Assembly: GCA_937875295.1 (NCBI GenBank)
Contig: CALLXS010000108.1
Location: forward strand, 1 to 49,898
Source of the DNA: an uncultured bacterium
Lineage (GTDB): Bacteria; Bacteroidota; Ignavibacteria; Kapaibacteriales; UBA2268
Length of the DNA stretch: 49,898 nucleotides
Direction: 5' to 3'
Shown one piece after another: positions 1 through 8,249 of this stretch (the first letter of the stretch is position 1; each line of letters opens with the position of its first letter). The position numbers and the translations under genes are program-made. A model generated the notes under the pieces. It was not told where the DNA came from. It saw only the letters and a list, made by a program, of their open reading frames with translations, and searched no databases.

Positions 1-92
1 TATTTCATTTTGATTCCAATAGTTTACTGATTAATTATATAATCGCTTTTTATTATAATTTATTTCTTTAAAATTAAAACAATTATTTTAAA
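1..92. repeat. Upstream repeat, copy 0 (left edge)
   Basis: This stretch is nearly identical to 1698-1789; I see only a few substitutions, for example at 56 and 67. A more diverged version lies at 4256-4330. In the two complete cases the repeat lies just 5' of a minus-strand gene for a secreted T9SS-tailed protein. By analogy this copy probably lies upstream of a third paralogue just outside the window. Confidence 0.75.
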
Positions 93-109
93 TAATTTCA
101 TAGATTCTT

Positions 110-1642
110 TTACCTCTCAATAATAAATTTTATAGAAAAAGAATTATTGTTGGTTTGGAAGTTTATTAAATAAACTCCGTTAGGAACTGAATTTAAAGGG
201 AGCAAATATGAAGATTCTCCATTTCTAAAATTATTAAGATTATTATTAGAAAATACTTCTCTACCGTTAATATCTAAAATTTTGTAATTGCTTAGATAAG
301 TATTTTTATCAAATCCAGAGAGGAAGATTTTATTTGTTTCACTAACATATTTTGCTGAAAATGGAGAATTATTTTCAATTACTTCTGATTTAAATAATAA
401 ATCAGAATTATATATAGTTAAGTATATATCCTGAGAAGCAACATATTTTTTATCTTTACTAATTTTACATAATGGAAAAGTTAATAGATTATCTGTAAAA
501 TTATTTTTCTTATTGGAAAATATAGTTTTAATGTCATACGAATACATATCGTAAATTTTGAAGATTCTATGCTTTCTCTCTCCTAATTTATTATAGTAAT
601 ACCCATCCTGCAAAATAATATTTTCATCTTCTAGATAATTCAATGTAGGATTATTTTCTAAAATATTATAATCATTTATAGCCTTTGATGGATATTTTAT
701 AACGTTAACGAAAAAATCCGCGCTATCTTTAGAATTTGGATTATAATCTATATTTGCAAATCCATGAGCATTGTATACTAAGTCACCTCCGTAAGGATTA
801 TACATAGATTTTGTTGTTATACAATATAGTTTGTCATATTTTTTTGAAAATTGATACATTCCAAGATAATCAGGATAATCTATAGTATATTTTATTTCAT
901 TCTCATACAATGAAAAGCATAATTTTTGCTCTAAATTTATTACATAGTTCCCCAAACCGCGAAGAAAAATGCCTCTTGTATAAAGATACTTTTTACGATT
1001 AGTATTATCATATACGAATTTAACAAATATTAAATATTTACTATCTCTACTAAAAGTATAATGTCTAGCCTGGATAAATTTTCGGTAAGCTGTGTCAATA
1101 CCACCGCCCCAAAAATAACGCTTGATTTTTAAGTAGTCAGTAAAGCTTTTGCTATACTCAACCGTCCAATCTTTTGTATTATATACAAATATTTTGAAAT
1201 TATGCTTCTGTTCACACATAAAAGTATCGTTATCAGCAATAGCTAATTTCGATGCATCGGGCGAATATTCATAGGCATAAGTGATAGGAAAATCAAATTT
1301 GATAGTATCTTTGATAGTCCAAGTGTTTAAATGTCTTCTTATTAAGAAGTTCTTTACAGCAGTCGTAAGATATAAGCCATCAGGCGTAAATCTTGCGATA
1401 CTTTCTCCATTAAATTTAACAACTTCTTTGCCATTGGCAGATTCATAAATATGAGTGCAAGTATCATTATAGAACATTACATATTTTGAATCAGGCGAAA
1501 AATACAATCCTGAAGCATATCCAACTTCTTTTTGCCAAATAAATGGCAAAGTAGAATCTTCTTGCGCTGTAGCACTCACAGCTAAGAGCAAAAATATTGC
1601 ATAGATTATAGACATCATAGTCTTTGTTTTAGAGCTTTTCAT
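110..1642 (-). CDS. Secreted propeller-like protein with T9SS type A sorting domain (paralogue A)
   Basis: This is a 510-residue exported protein of unknown function. Residues 1-26 form a signal peptide ending in AVSATAQ. The mature N-terminal part has short repeats of the 'LYFSPDSKYVMF' and 'RFTPDGLYL' kind, which resemble WD40 or TolB-like propeller blades. The last 80 or so residues, with 'ILDINGREVF' and 'VPNGVYLINF', look like a T9SS type A sorting domain, so I expect export through the outer membrane and surface attachment or release. The signal peptide is almost identical to that of the gene at 2777-4201, while the mature parts share little beyond general layout. It is one member of a tandem array. 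The ligand or enzymatic role cannot be read from the sequence. Confidence 0.8.
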   Translation of the reverse strand: MKSSKTKTMMSIIYAIFLLLAVSATAQEDSTLPFIWQKEVGYASGLYFSPDSKYVMFYNDTCTHIYESANGKEVVKFNGESIARFTPDGLYLTTAVKNFLIRRHLNTWTIKDTIKFDFPITYAYEYSPDASKLAIADNDTFMCEQKHNFKIFVYNTKDWTVEYSKSFTDYLKIKRYFWGGGIDTAYRKFIQARHYTFSRDSKYLIFVKFVYDNTNRKKYLYTRGIFLRGLGNYVINLEQKLCFSLYENEIKYTIDYPDYLGMYQFSKKYDKLYCITTKSMYNPYGGDLVYNAHGFANIDYNPNSKDSADFFVNVIKYPSKAINDYNILENNPTLNYLEDENIILQDGYYYNKLGERKHRIFKIYDMYSYDIKTIFSNKKNNFTDNLLTFPLCKISKDKKYVASQDIYLTIYNSDLLFKSEVIENNSPFSAKYVSETNKIFLSGFDKNTYLSNYKILDINGREVFSNNNLNNFRNGESSYLLPLNSVPNGVYLINFQTNNNSFSIKFIIER

Positions 1643-2004
1643 AAAAAACTCACTTTCTTTTTAATTTATAATATTGGGGGTTTGTCCCCATGATACTTAT
1701 TTCATTTTGATTCCAATAGTTTACTGATTAATTATATAATCGCTTTTTATTACAATTTATTTCGTTAAAATTAAAACAATAATTTTTAAATAAAGAAAGA
1801 ATTTAATATTAAGACACATCAATTATAAATTTTGTTACTGATTAATTAAATTGTTTGTTTTTCATATAGCAAAAATATATTATTATTCATTAGAATTTTG
1901 TAATTTTGAGGTGAATATTTAAACAATATATATAATTATATTGAATTTAATTCATATTGCTTTATAGCTAATTGAGGAAATAAAAAATTAATATTTATTA
2001 TTTT
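1643..2004. other. Divergent intergenic region between paralogue A and plsY
   Basis: This region of about 360 bases holds the 5' regions of two divergent genes. Next to paralogue A there is a small GGGG/CCCC hairpin at about 1676-1689 and then the upstream repeat (1698-1789). Near plsY, 1901-1908 reads TAATTTTG, which fits the Bacteroidota -7 consensus TAnnTTTG. I see no matching TTTG element 19-21 bases further upstream. The part from about 1800 to 1880 is homologous to 4360-4435, so it belongs to the duplicated unit. I see no gene in it. Confidence 0.6.
1698..1789. repeat. Upstream repeat, copy 1
   Basis: This copy is nearly identical to positions 1-92 and recognisably related to 4256-4330. 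It starts about 55 bases upstream of the start codon of paralogue A, so it probably carries that gene's promoter on the minus strand. Conservation of a non-coding block across three copies supports tandem duplication. Confidence 0.75.
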
Positions 2005-2607
2005 ATGACTTTTATAATTTTTATTATATCCTATTTAATTGGAGCTCTGCCATTAAGTTATTTTATTGTTAAAATTATATCAGGTAAAGATATTACAAGT
2101 GAGGGTTCTGGCAATGTCGGTACTCTTAATGCTTATTTAGTAACAAAGAATAAAATCATAGGGATATCAATATTATTATTTGACGTATTGAAAGCTATTT
2201 TTGCGCTGTGGATAATAAAATCAATATTCGGCATTACTTTCCAACATATTACCGTAGCAAGCATAGGAGTATTGATTGGTCATAAATTTAATATTTTTCT
2301 TAAATTTAAAGGTGGTATAGGGTTAGCATCAGCTTTAGGATTAGTACTGATGATTAATTATTTGCCACTATTGATTTGGGGAATTGTGTGGGTAATAGGC
2401 AAAATAATTACAAAAAATATGGATAAATCGATAATATCTGCGAGTATATTTAGTATTATATTAATTTGGATAATGCCAGAAAGTTATTTGAATATTTTCA
2501 ATTCTTGCATAATCTTAGAAATAAAGGAAATAAGAATATTAATTTCAATTATTAATATTTTGATTTTGTTAAGTCCAATATTTTATAAAGATAAGACCAA
2601 AAATTAA
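2005..2607 (+). CDS. plsY: PlsY-family acyl-phosphate:glycerol-3-phosphate acyltransferase, variant
   Basis: PlsY enzymes are integral membrane proteins that acylate glycerol-3-phosphate from acyl-phosphate, the first step of phospholipid synthesis. This 200-residue protein has the expected length and several hydrophobic helices. Both main family motifs are present in altered form: GSGNVGTLNAY (residues 35-45) where GSGNPGATN is usual, and GHKFNIFLKFKGGIG (from about residue 92) where the last part is usually KGGKG. The C-terminal loop motif is not obvious. The gene's stop overlaps by a few bases the stop of a remnant gene on the other strand (2604-2722). A second, broken copy of this gene lies at 4441-4549. 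It may be an accessory PlsY and not the housekeeping one; the motif changes leave activity uncertain. Confidence 0.8.
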   Translation: MTFIIFIISYLIGALPLSYFIVKIISGKDITSEGSGNVGTLNAYLVTKNKIIGISILLFDVLKAIFALWIIKSIFGITFQHITVASIGVLIGHKFNIFLKFKGGIGLASALGLVLMINYLPLLIWGIVWVIGKIITKNMDKSIISASIFSIILIWIMPESYLNIFNSCIILEIKEIRILISIINILILLSPIFYKDKTKN

Positions 2608-2722
2608 TTACTCCTATTAAATACATATAAATCGATATATTTATCAATTTCCGAATTAATGTCTTTGTTGCTTAATTTTAATAGACTTAAATCTAAATTA
2701 ATAGGAGTGCCGAAATATAATT
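2604..2722 (-). pseudogene. 3' remnant of the two-TM (STM3941-like) gene
   Basis: Read on the minus strand, this piece encodes about the last 38 codons of the intact gene at 4550-5080, in frame and with the same C-terminal residues YVFNRSN before the stop. Upstream of about 2722 the similarity ends and no start or membrane segments remain. It is a leftover of the duplicated unit: copy 1 kept plsY and lost this gene. Confidence 0.8.
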
Positions 2723-2776
2723 TAATCCAATTTACAATGCGGTAGATAAGATTTTATTATTCATTTATTATTTCCC

Positions 2777-4201
2777 CTATTTAATAAACTTAAAGCTTTG
2801 AGTTGAATTATTTTCAAATTCTACAGAAATTAAATATAAACCAGTTTGCAAATTGCTAATATCTATAATAACTTGGTTATCAATTGTATTAAATTCATTC
2901 GTTATTGAAAATATTTCTTTTCCAGAATAATTATAAAATATAATATTTTTAGGTAAAGAATTATCTAAAGGAATATAAGCATTTTTGTTGTCAGATTTTA
3001 ACGTTGGTAGAGCAGTTCTATTTTCATTTACTGACACTTTAGGATTTAAGTTATAAACCTGAAGACGGCTACCATTAATGCAAAAAAGAATTGTTGCATT
3101 TCTGTCAATATGCATATCTAAATTTAGAAAATCATCTATGATTGGCATAATTTTTTTTATCTTATTATCATCTAAACTGAAGTAGTTATATTTTAGACTA
3201 TCTCCTCCTAGGTATAATAAAGATGGATAAAAAAAGTGATTTGGATTATTATCATAATTAGAACTCAATTTTAAGTTATATCCATTTCTAGGAAAAGTAA
3301 TTAGATTAATATCGCATTTGTTAACTACTTGTAATGAATTCATATCAATGACTTCTACGAAATCTACTAATTCTCTAAATATGTATTTACCATTTGGAGA
3401 AAAATATATAATATTATTTCCAGAATTATAAATTTCCTTATAGTTAACTTTATCAATTATTTTAAAGTTATTTTTAGTATCAATAGTAATTATGAAGTCT
3501 GAATGAAAAGAAGATGTTCCACCAAAGCCAAAATTAGCATTCAAGCCATATTCAAAGAATTCTAATTTGTAATTTATAGAATCTTCGTAGGAATCCAAGT
3601 TAGTACTTAAATCTATTTTTAATATGCAAAACCCTTCAACAATTTTATTACTTGGATCCCATGGTGTTCCGAGAGGATTTCTGGTCTTGTAGATTAAACG
3701 AAAATCATTGTCAGATATAGGATATAGTCCAATAAGATTTCTAATATAATATTTATTATTATTTATATCAGAGTATAGGACACCATCATTTCCAGAATAT
3801 ATCCTTGTTTTTCTCTCGATTTCAAGTGTGTTACTATTTATTTTGAGTAATTCAGTATAACTTTTTTCTGTGTTTTGAGTAATTTTTAATGGGGCATATA
3901 TAGTTTTCAAATCGTCTGATATAGAAAACATATCAATTTGCCCATTGGGGAATTTTTTGCTTTTAGCTATTAAATTTCCAGTTTTCAATTCTCTTAAATA
4001 TATCTCACCATCAGCGAAATATATTATTTGCTCATCATTTTTAATGATTTTAATACCACCAACAATATTATATTTTGTAGTATCTTCCCACGCAAGTTTA
4101 GGATTCCATAGATATTCTTCTTGTGCTGTAGCGCTCACAGCAAAGAGCAAAAATATTGCACAGATAATTGACAGCACAGTCTTTGTTTTTGAGCTTATCA
4201 T
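2777..4201 (-). CDS. Secreted protein with T9SS type A sorting domain (paralogue B)
   Basis: This is a 474-residue exported protein and a paralogue of the gene at 110-1642. Its first 27 residues differ from that gene's signal peptide at only a few positions and end in AVSATAQ. The mature part contains short strands such as 'IYFSPNGKYIF', which suggest a beta-propeller, but overall similarity to paralogue A is low. The last 75 or so residues, with 'FYNYSGKEIF' and 'LQTGLYLISV', form a T9SS type A sorting domain. The gene sits in the second copy of a tandem duplication, with the same upstream repeat. No catalytic motif was seen, so the function is unknown. Confidence 0.8.
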   Translation of the reverse strand: MISSKTKTVLSIICAIFLLFAVSATAQEEYLWNPKLAWEDTTKYNIVGGIKIIKNDEQIIYFADGEIYLRELKTGNLIAKSKKFPNGQIDMFSISDDLKTIYAPLKITQNTEKSYTELLKINSNTLEIERKTRIYSGNDGVLYSDINNNKYYIRNLIGLYPISDNDFRLIYKTRNPLGTPWDPSNKIVEGFCILKIDLSTNLDSYEDSINYKLEFFEYGLNANFGFGGTSSFHSDFIITIDTKNNFKIIDKVNYKEIYNSGNNIIYFSPNGKYIFRELVDFVEVIDMNSLQVVNKCDINLITFPRNGYNLKLSSNYDNNPNHFFYPSLLYLGGDSLKYNYFSLDDNKIKKIMPIIDDFLNLDMHIDRNATILFCINGSRLQVYNLNPKVSVNENRTALPTLKSDNKNAYIPLDNSLPKNIIFYNYSGKEIFSITNEFNTIDNQVIIDISNLQTGLYLISVEFENNSTQSFKFIK

Positions 4202-4255
4202 AAAAAACTCACTTTCATTAATAATTATAAAGTTGGGGTTTGTAACCTTGCTTTT

Positions 4256-4330
4256 TATTTCATTTTGATTTAAAAAGTCAACTTATTAATTATATGATCG
4301 CTTTATATTACAATTTATTTCATTAATTCT
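4256..4330. repeat. Upstream repeat, copy 2 (diverged)
   Basis: This is related to 1-75 and 1698-1772 but carries more changes, mainly after the TATTTCATTTTGATT start. It lies about 55 bases upstream of paralogue B, the same place as copy 1 has relative to paralogue A. Confidence 0.65.
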
Positions 4331-4440
4331 TAACTTTTATTTATTAATGTAAGAAATATTATATAAAGACGCTTCAATTATAAAAATTTGTTACTTAAAC
4401 TTAAATTATTTTGTGGTCAATATTACAAAAATGTATTATA

Positions 4441-4549
4441 TCTTTAGGATCAGTACTGATGATTAATTATTTGCCAATATTGATTTGGGGCATTGTGTGG
4501 GTAATAGGGAAAATAATTACAAAAAATATGGAAAAGATAATATCAAAAA
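4441..4549 (+). pseudogene. Internal fragment of plsY (decayed second copy)
   Basis: This piece matches about 2331-2448 of the intact plsY with only scattered changes, covering the codons after the KGGIG motif. It lacks the 5' half, both acyltransferase motifs and the 3' end. After the shared 'ATAATATC' the sequence jumps to the 'AAAAATTAATTACTCC' that follows plsY in copy 1, which indicates a second, internal deletion. Confidence 0.8.
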
Positions 4550-5080
4550 TTAATTACTCCTATTAAAAACATATAAATCGATATATTTATCAATTTCCGA
4601 ATTAATGTCTTTGTTGTTTAAATTTAACAGACTTAAATCTAAATTAATAGGAGTGCCAAAATATTTAGATAATTCTTCATCATAATGCTGATTTCTTGAA
4701 TTTGTAAATTTGTCATATTTGTTTGGTTCATACACATAGATAAGCAAAAATGATGTTTTATGAATAGGTTTTATTTCTATACCTGAAATTTCTTGCCAAG
4801 GAATATTTACTTCCTTTTTATTATCATATTTTATCTTTACTCCATCAGAAGAAAAATATAATCCACAGTCTTTTTTAAATAAATCTGTAATTAATTTTGT
4901 TAATACAATTATTGCGCAGATAATTAGAAATATTATTGCAATTGTATTTCCAATATTTCCAAATAAACTCTCATTTCGTACTACATAAACATAAAAAATA
5001 AGAGCAAGGAGACAAATCGAGACTATTAATAAAATATAAGTCTGGTTTTTGTTAAATGGTATAAATAATTGGTTTTGCAT
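4550..5080 (-). CDS. Two-TM protein, STM3941-like
   Basis: This 176-residue protein has two hydrophobic segments near the N-terminus (about residues 13-34 and 42-64) and a soluble C-terminal domain. The domain has the PH-like pattern of the STM3941 family: 'GLYFSSDGVKIKYDN', then 'IPWQEISGIEI', then a 'GTPINLDLSLLNLN' end. No biochemical role is established for this family as far as I know. It probably sits in the cytoplasmic membrane with its C-terminal domain in the cytoplasm. The last 38 codons are duplicated as a remnant at 2604-2722. The family call is from memory of its general pattern and is moderate. Confidence 0.6.
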   Translation of the reverse strand: MQNQLFIPFNKNQTYILLIVSICLLALIFYVYVVRNESLFGNIGNTIAIIFLIICAIIVLTKLITDLFKKDCGLYFSSDGVKIKYDNKKEVNIPWQEISGIEIKPIHKTSFLLIYVYEPNKYDKFTNSRNQHYDEELSKYFGTPINLDLSLLNLNNKDINSEIDKYIDLYVFNRSN

Positions 5081-5121
5081 TTGTTTAGTATTTAGAATTA
5101 AAAAAGATAAATGCTTTGATA

Positions 5122-5163
5122 ATTAATAAAAATAGGGAATAAAGTATTGATTTATTCCCTATT
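5122..5163 (-). terminator. Intrinsic terminator of the M24 peptidase gene
   Basis: There is a perfect 14-bp inverted repeat (5129-5142 with 5150-5163) around a 7-base loop. On the minus strand it is followed by a short T-run. It lies about 44 bases past the stop of the peptidase gene. Confidence 0.8.
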
Positions 5164-5206
5164 TAAAAATTTATGGCACATAAAATATTTTGTTTTTTTT
5201 TTACTT

Positions 5207-6322
5207 CTAACCTAATATTTCTAATTCCATAGGAGCAGTGGTAATATGCTTACCGCCATTTTTAGTAACGATAATGTTATCTTCTACTCTCATTCCATAT
5301 TTTCCTGGTAAATATACACCGGGTTCCAAAGCTAATACACAATTTTCTGGGGCAATTTGATCGTTTAGTCTATATGAAATTATAGGAGCTTCGTGAGCTA
5401 CTAATCCAATCCCATGTCCTAAAGAATGCTGGAAATTATCTCCAAAACCAGCTTTTGCAATAATATCACGAGCGAAAGCATCTAATTTTTTTCCATTTAT
5501 ACCAGCAGACGCATTTGCAATTGCAGTTTCTTTTGCTTCTACTAATAATTTATATAAATCTTTTTGTTCTTGTGTAGCTGAGCCTATAGCAAATGTACGA
5601 GACAAATCAGAAATAAAGCCATTAATAATACATCCAAAATCGATTAAGACAATATCACCTTTTTGGATTTTTTTATTGCTTGGCGAACCATGTACCAATG
5701 CACCCCTTTCGCCACTCACCATAATAACATCAAAAGCATCACCTTCTGAACCTAATTTTTTACCTTGATAAGTAATTTCAGCAGCAATATCTTTCTCGCT
5801 TACTCCGGGCTTAAGCATAGGTTTAATAATTTCAATTACTTTTTCAGCAGTTCTACAAGATAAAATTATATTATCAATTTCTTCTGGAGATTTTGCTATA
5901 GTAAATCTTTCGACAGGTTTATTTGCTGGTTTCAGTTTAATAGGTTTAATAATATTTCTAATGCTTACTACATCAGAGTAAGACATTTTGTCTGATTCGA
6001 AAGCAATTGTTTTAATGTTTTTGAGAATTTGATTTGAGCTTACTAGACCCCATGGGTCACGAGAAATATGAATGCTCATATTAGGCAATTGAAATAGTTC
6101 AATTTTTACTTGCTCTTCGTATCTATCATCAGTAATGAAATGAATAGCATCTGAAGTAATAAATAATGTAGCAGCTGATCCAGAGAAATTAGTTAAATAT
6201 CTAATATTTGGTAAATGTGTGATTACTATTGCATCAGTTTTCAACACATCTTCCATATTATATTTGACTTGTTGTAATCTATATTCTATTTTTTCTGGCA
6301 TTTTGGGTCTGTTATATTCCAT
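5207..6322 (-). CDS. pepP: Xaa-Pro aminopeptidase family (M24) metallopeptidase
   Basis: Aminopeptidase P family enzymes remove an N-terminal residue next to proline using two metal ions. The 371-residue protein has the creatinase-like N-terminal domain (about 1-140) and the pita-bread catalytic domain (about 145-371). All five expected metal ligands are visible: D228 (IDFGC), D239 (SDLSRT), H303 (GHGIG), E333 (LEPGVY) and E347 (RVEDN). H211 in VHGSPS is also in place. There is no signal peptide, so it acts in the cytoplasm. It lies 53 bases downstream of guaB on the same strand and may be co-transcribed with it. It could equally be named a PepQ-like Xaa-Pro peptidase. Confidence 0.9.
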   Translation of the reverse strand: MEYNRPKMPEKIEYRLQQVKYNMEDVLKTDAIVITHLPNIRYLTNFSGSAATLFITSDAIHFITDDRYEEQVKIELFQLPNMSIHISRDPWGLVSSNQILKNIKTIAFESDKMSYSDVVSIRNIIKPIKLKPANKPVERFTIAKSPEEIDNIILSCRTAEKVIEIIKPMLKPGVSEKDIAAEITYQGKKLGSEGDAFDVIMVSGERGALVHGSPSNKKIQKGDIVLIDFGCIINGFISDLSRTFAIGSATQEQKDLYKLLVEAKETAIANASAGINGKKLDAFARDIIAKAGFGDNFQHSLGHGIGLVAHEAPIISYRLNDQIAPENCVLALEPGVYLPGKYGMRVEDNIIVTKNGGKHITTAPMELEILG

Positions 6323-6375
6323 TTTCTACTTAATTATATGTTGTTAAATAAATTGATTAAATGATTAATTATAAA

Positions 6376-7848
6376 TTATTGTTTCCCAAAGTAATTTGAT
6401 GATTCCTTTGTAATCTGTACATCGTGAGGATGAGACTCGCGTAGCCCTGCCGATGTAATTTGAACAAATTGTGCATTTGATTTAAAATCTTCTATTGATT
6501 TGCAACCGCAATATCCCATTGCTGATCGCAATCCACCTTGAATTTGATAAACTGTATCGTGGACACTTCCTTTGAATGGAACTCTACCCTCAATACCTTC
6601 TGGTACTAATTTAGATATTTCGTCTTCCATATCTTGAAAATATCTATCAGCAGAACCTTGCATCATAGCAGCAGTCGAACCCATTCCTCTATATACTTTG
6701 TATGCTCTTCCTTCGAATAGCATTTTATCGCCTGGGCTTTCTTCATGCCCAGCAAATAGAGAGCCAATCATAACTGTATCTGCACCTGCAGCAATTGCTT
6801 TAGCTACATCGCCGGTTTGCTTAATTCCTCCATCAGCAATAATTGGTATATTATGTTTTGATGCCACTTCTGCTACATTTATTACAGCCGATAATTGTGG
6901 CACTCCTACTCCAGCAATAATTCTTGTAGTGCAAATAGACCCCGGACCAATACCAACTTTAAGTCCATCAGCTCCGGCATCAATTAGCATTTCAGCGGCT
7001 TCTCCTGTAGCAATGTTTCCAGCAATTACAGGCAAGAAAGAATATTTGTTTTTAAGATTTTTAAGCATTTTTATTACATTAATACTATGAGCGTGAGCTG
7101 TATCGAGAAATACAATATCCACTCCTGCTTCTACTAATGCAGTAGCTCTATCAACAGTATCAATAGAAATACCTAAAGCAGCTCCGACTATCAGCCTTCC
7201 TGCTATATCTTTAGCAGAATTAGGATGATTTTTCTTCTTTTGTATATCTTTAAAAGTGATAAGCCCGCGAAGAATATAATCGTCATCTACTACTGGTAAC
7301 TTTTCTATTCTATATTTTTGCAACAATTTTTCAGCATCTTCAAGTGTCGTACCAAGTGGAGCCGTAAAGAGTTTATCTTTGGTCATTATTTCGTTAATTA
7401 GTAGATTTGGGTCAGGGTTAAAACGTAAATCTCTATTTGTAATAATACCAATTAGCTTTCTTTTATCATCGATAATAGGAATGCCTGAAATATGAAATTT
7501 ATTCATAAGTTCAATAGCATCTTTTACATGCTTATCACCAGTGAGAGTAATTGGTTTCATAATCATACCGCTCTCACTTCTTTTTACTCTATCTACTTGA
7601 GATGCTTGCTTTTCGATACTCATATTTTTATGAATTACGCCGATACCACCTTCTCTTGCCATTGAAATAGCCATCGATGCCTCAGTTACAGTATCCATAG
7701 CAGCGCTCACGAGAGGACAATTTAAAGCTATGTTTTTAGTAAGTTGAGTTCTTAATTTCACTTCTCGTGGAAGTATTTCGGAATATCTTGGGACGAGCAA
7801 TACATCGTCATATGTGATTCCTGTGCCAATAATTTTAGAATGTTTCAT
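6376..7848 (-). CDS. guaB: Inosine-5'-monophosphate dehydrogenase
   Basis: This enzyme oxidises IMP to XMP with NAD+, the committed step of GMP synthesis. The 490-residue protein has the normal length. It starts with the TYDDVLLVP signature, carries two CBS domains at about residues 95-205, and then resumes the TIM barrel. The catalytic loop GPGSICTT places the nucleophile at Cys306. 'ADGGIKQTGD' and 'AGHEESPG' are the expected phosphate-binding and active-site segments. It is divergent from pyrH, with about 400 non-coding bases between them. No Shine-Dalgarno sequence precedes the ATG. Confidence 0.97.
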   Translation of the reverse strand: MKHSKIIGTGITYDDVLLVPRYSEILPREVKLRTQLTKNIALNCPLVSAAMDTVTEASMAISMAREGGIGVIHKNMSIEKQASQVDRVKRSESGMIMKPITLTGDKHVKDAIELMNKFHISGIPIIDDKRKLIGIITNRDLRFNPDPNLLINEIMTKDKLFTAPLGTTLEDAEKLLQKYRIEKLPVVDDDYILRGLITFKDIQKKKNHPNSAKDIAGRLIVGAALGISIDTVDRATALVEAGVDIVFLDTAHAHSINVIKMLKNLKNKYSFLPVIAGNIATGEAAEMLIDAGADGLKVGIGPGSICTTRIIAGVGVPQLSAVINVAEVASKHNIPIIADGGIKQTGDVAKAIAAGADTVMIGSLFAGHEESPGDKMLFEGRAYKVYRGMGSTAAMMQGSADRYFQDMEDEISKLVPEGIEGRVPFKGSVHDTVYQIQGGLRSAMGYCGCKSIEDFKSNAQFVQITSAGLRESHPHDVQITKESSNYFGKQ

Positions 7849-8249
7849 TATATATATTAGTTAAATCTATTAATTGCAATATAAACTTTGTATAAAAATC
7901 CAATATTCTAAAATACAAATTTTTAGTGATTCAATTGTTATAAATCAAAAATGAAATTGATAATGTAATAAATATTTATTCCAAATAAAAAGAAAAATAA
8001 AATTGAATGTTGAAATAATATTTATGGAATTTTAAAATGATTATAATAGTATAATTTTGCCAAGATTAGCATTAATATTAAAGATTTAATTAAATAAAGT
8101 ATGGAATATTTAACAGTTCCATATTCACTATAAATCTTCATATTGCAATAAAAGAAATTTTTTCTTCATAATTTCGTATTTTATGCTTAAATTTGTTAAT
8201 CAAAAAGTATTATTAAAATAATCAATTAATTTAAACTTCTAAAACAACA
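7849..8249. other. Divergent intergenic region guaB/pyrH
   Basis: This region of about 400 bases is very AT-rich and has no convincing ORF. It contains an inverted repeat, TATGGAA (8100-8106) and TTCCATA (8117-8123), and a TAAATTTG at 8188-8195 that fits the -7 element TAnnTTTG for pyrH. A TTTG element at the usual distance is missing, so the promoter call is weak. Confidence 0.5.

Larger units (their letters stand above)
4202..4549. other. Intergenic region with duplicated non-coding DNA and a plsY scrap
   Basis: This stretch of about 350 bases contains no intact gene. It holds the 5' region of paralogue B, the third copy of the upstream repeat (4256-4330), a segment matching 1800-1880, and then a truncated internal piece of plsY (4441-4549). 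Confidence 0.7.

Noticed and set aside
3945..4268. Plus-strand ORF overlapping the 5' end of paralogue B
   Set aside because: It covers the antisense of the signal peptide region and has no ribosome binding site or homologous frame kept in copy 1.
6698..7090. Plus-strand ORF of 130 codons inside guaB
   Set aside because: It is antisense to a clearly conserved gene, with proline/alanine/serine-rich translation typical of shadow frames.
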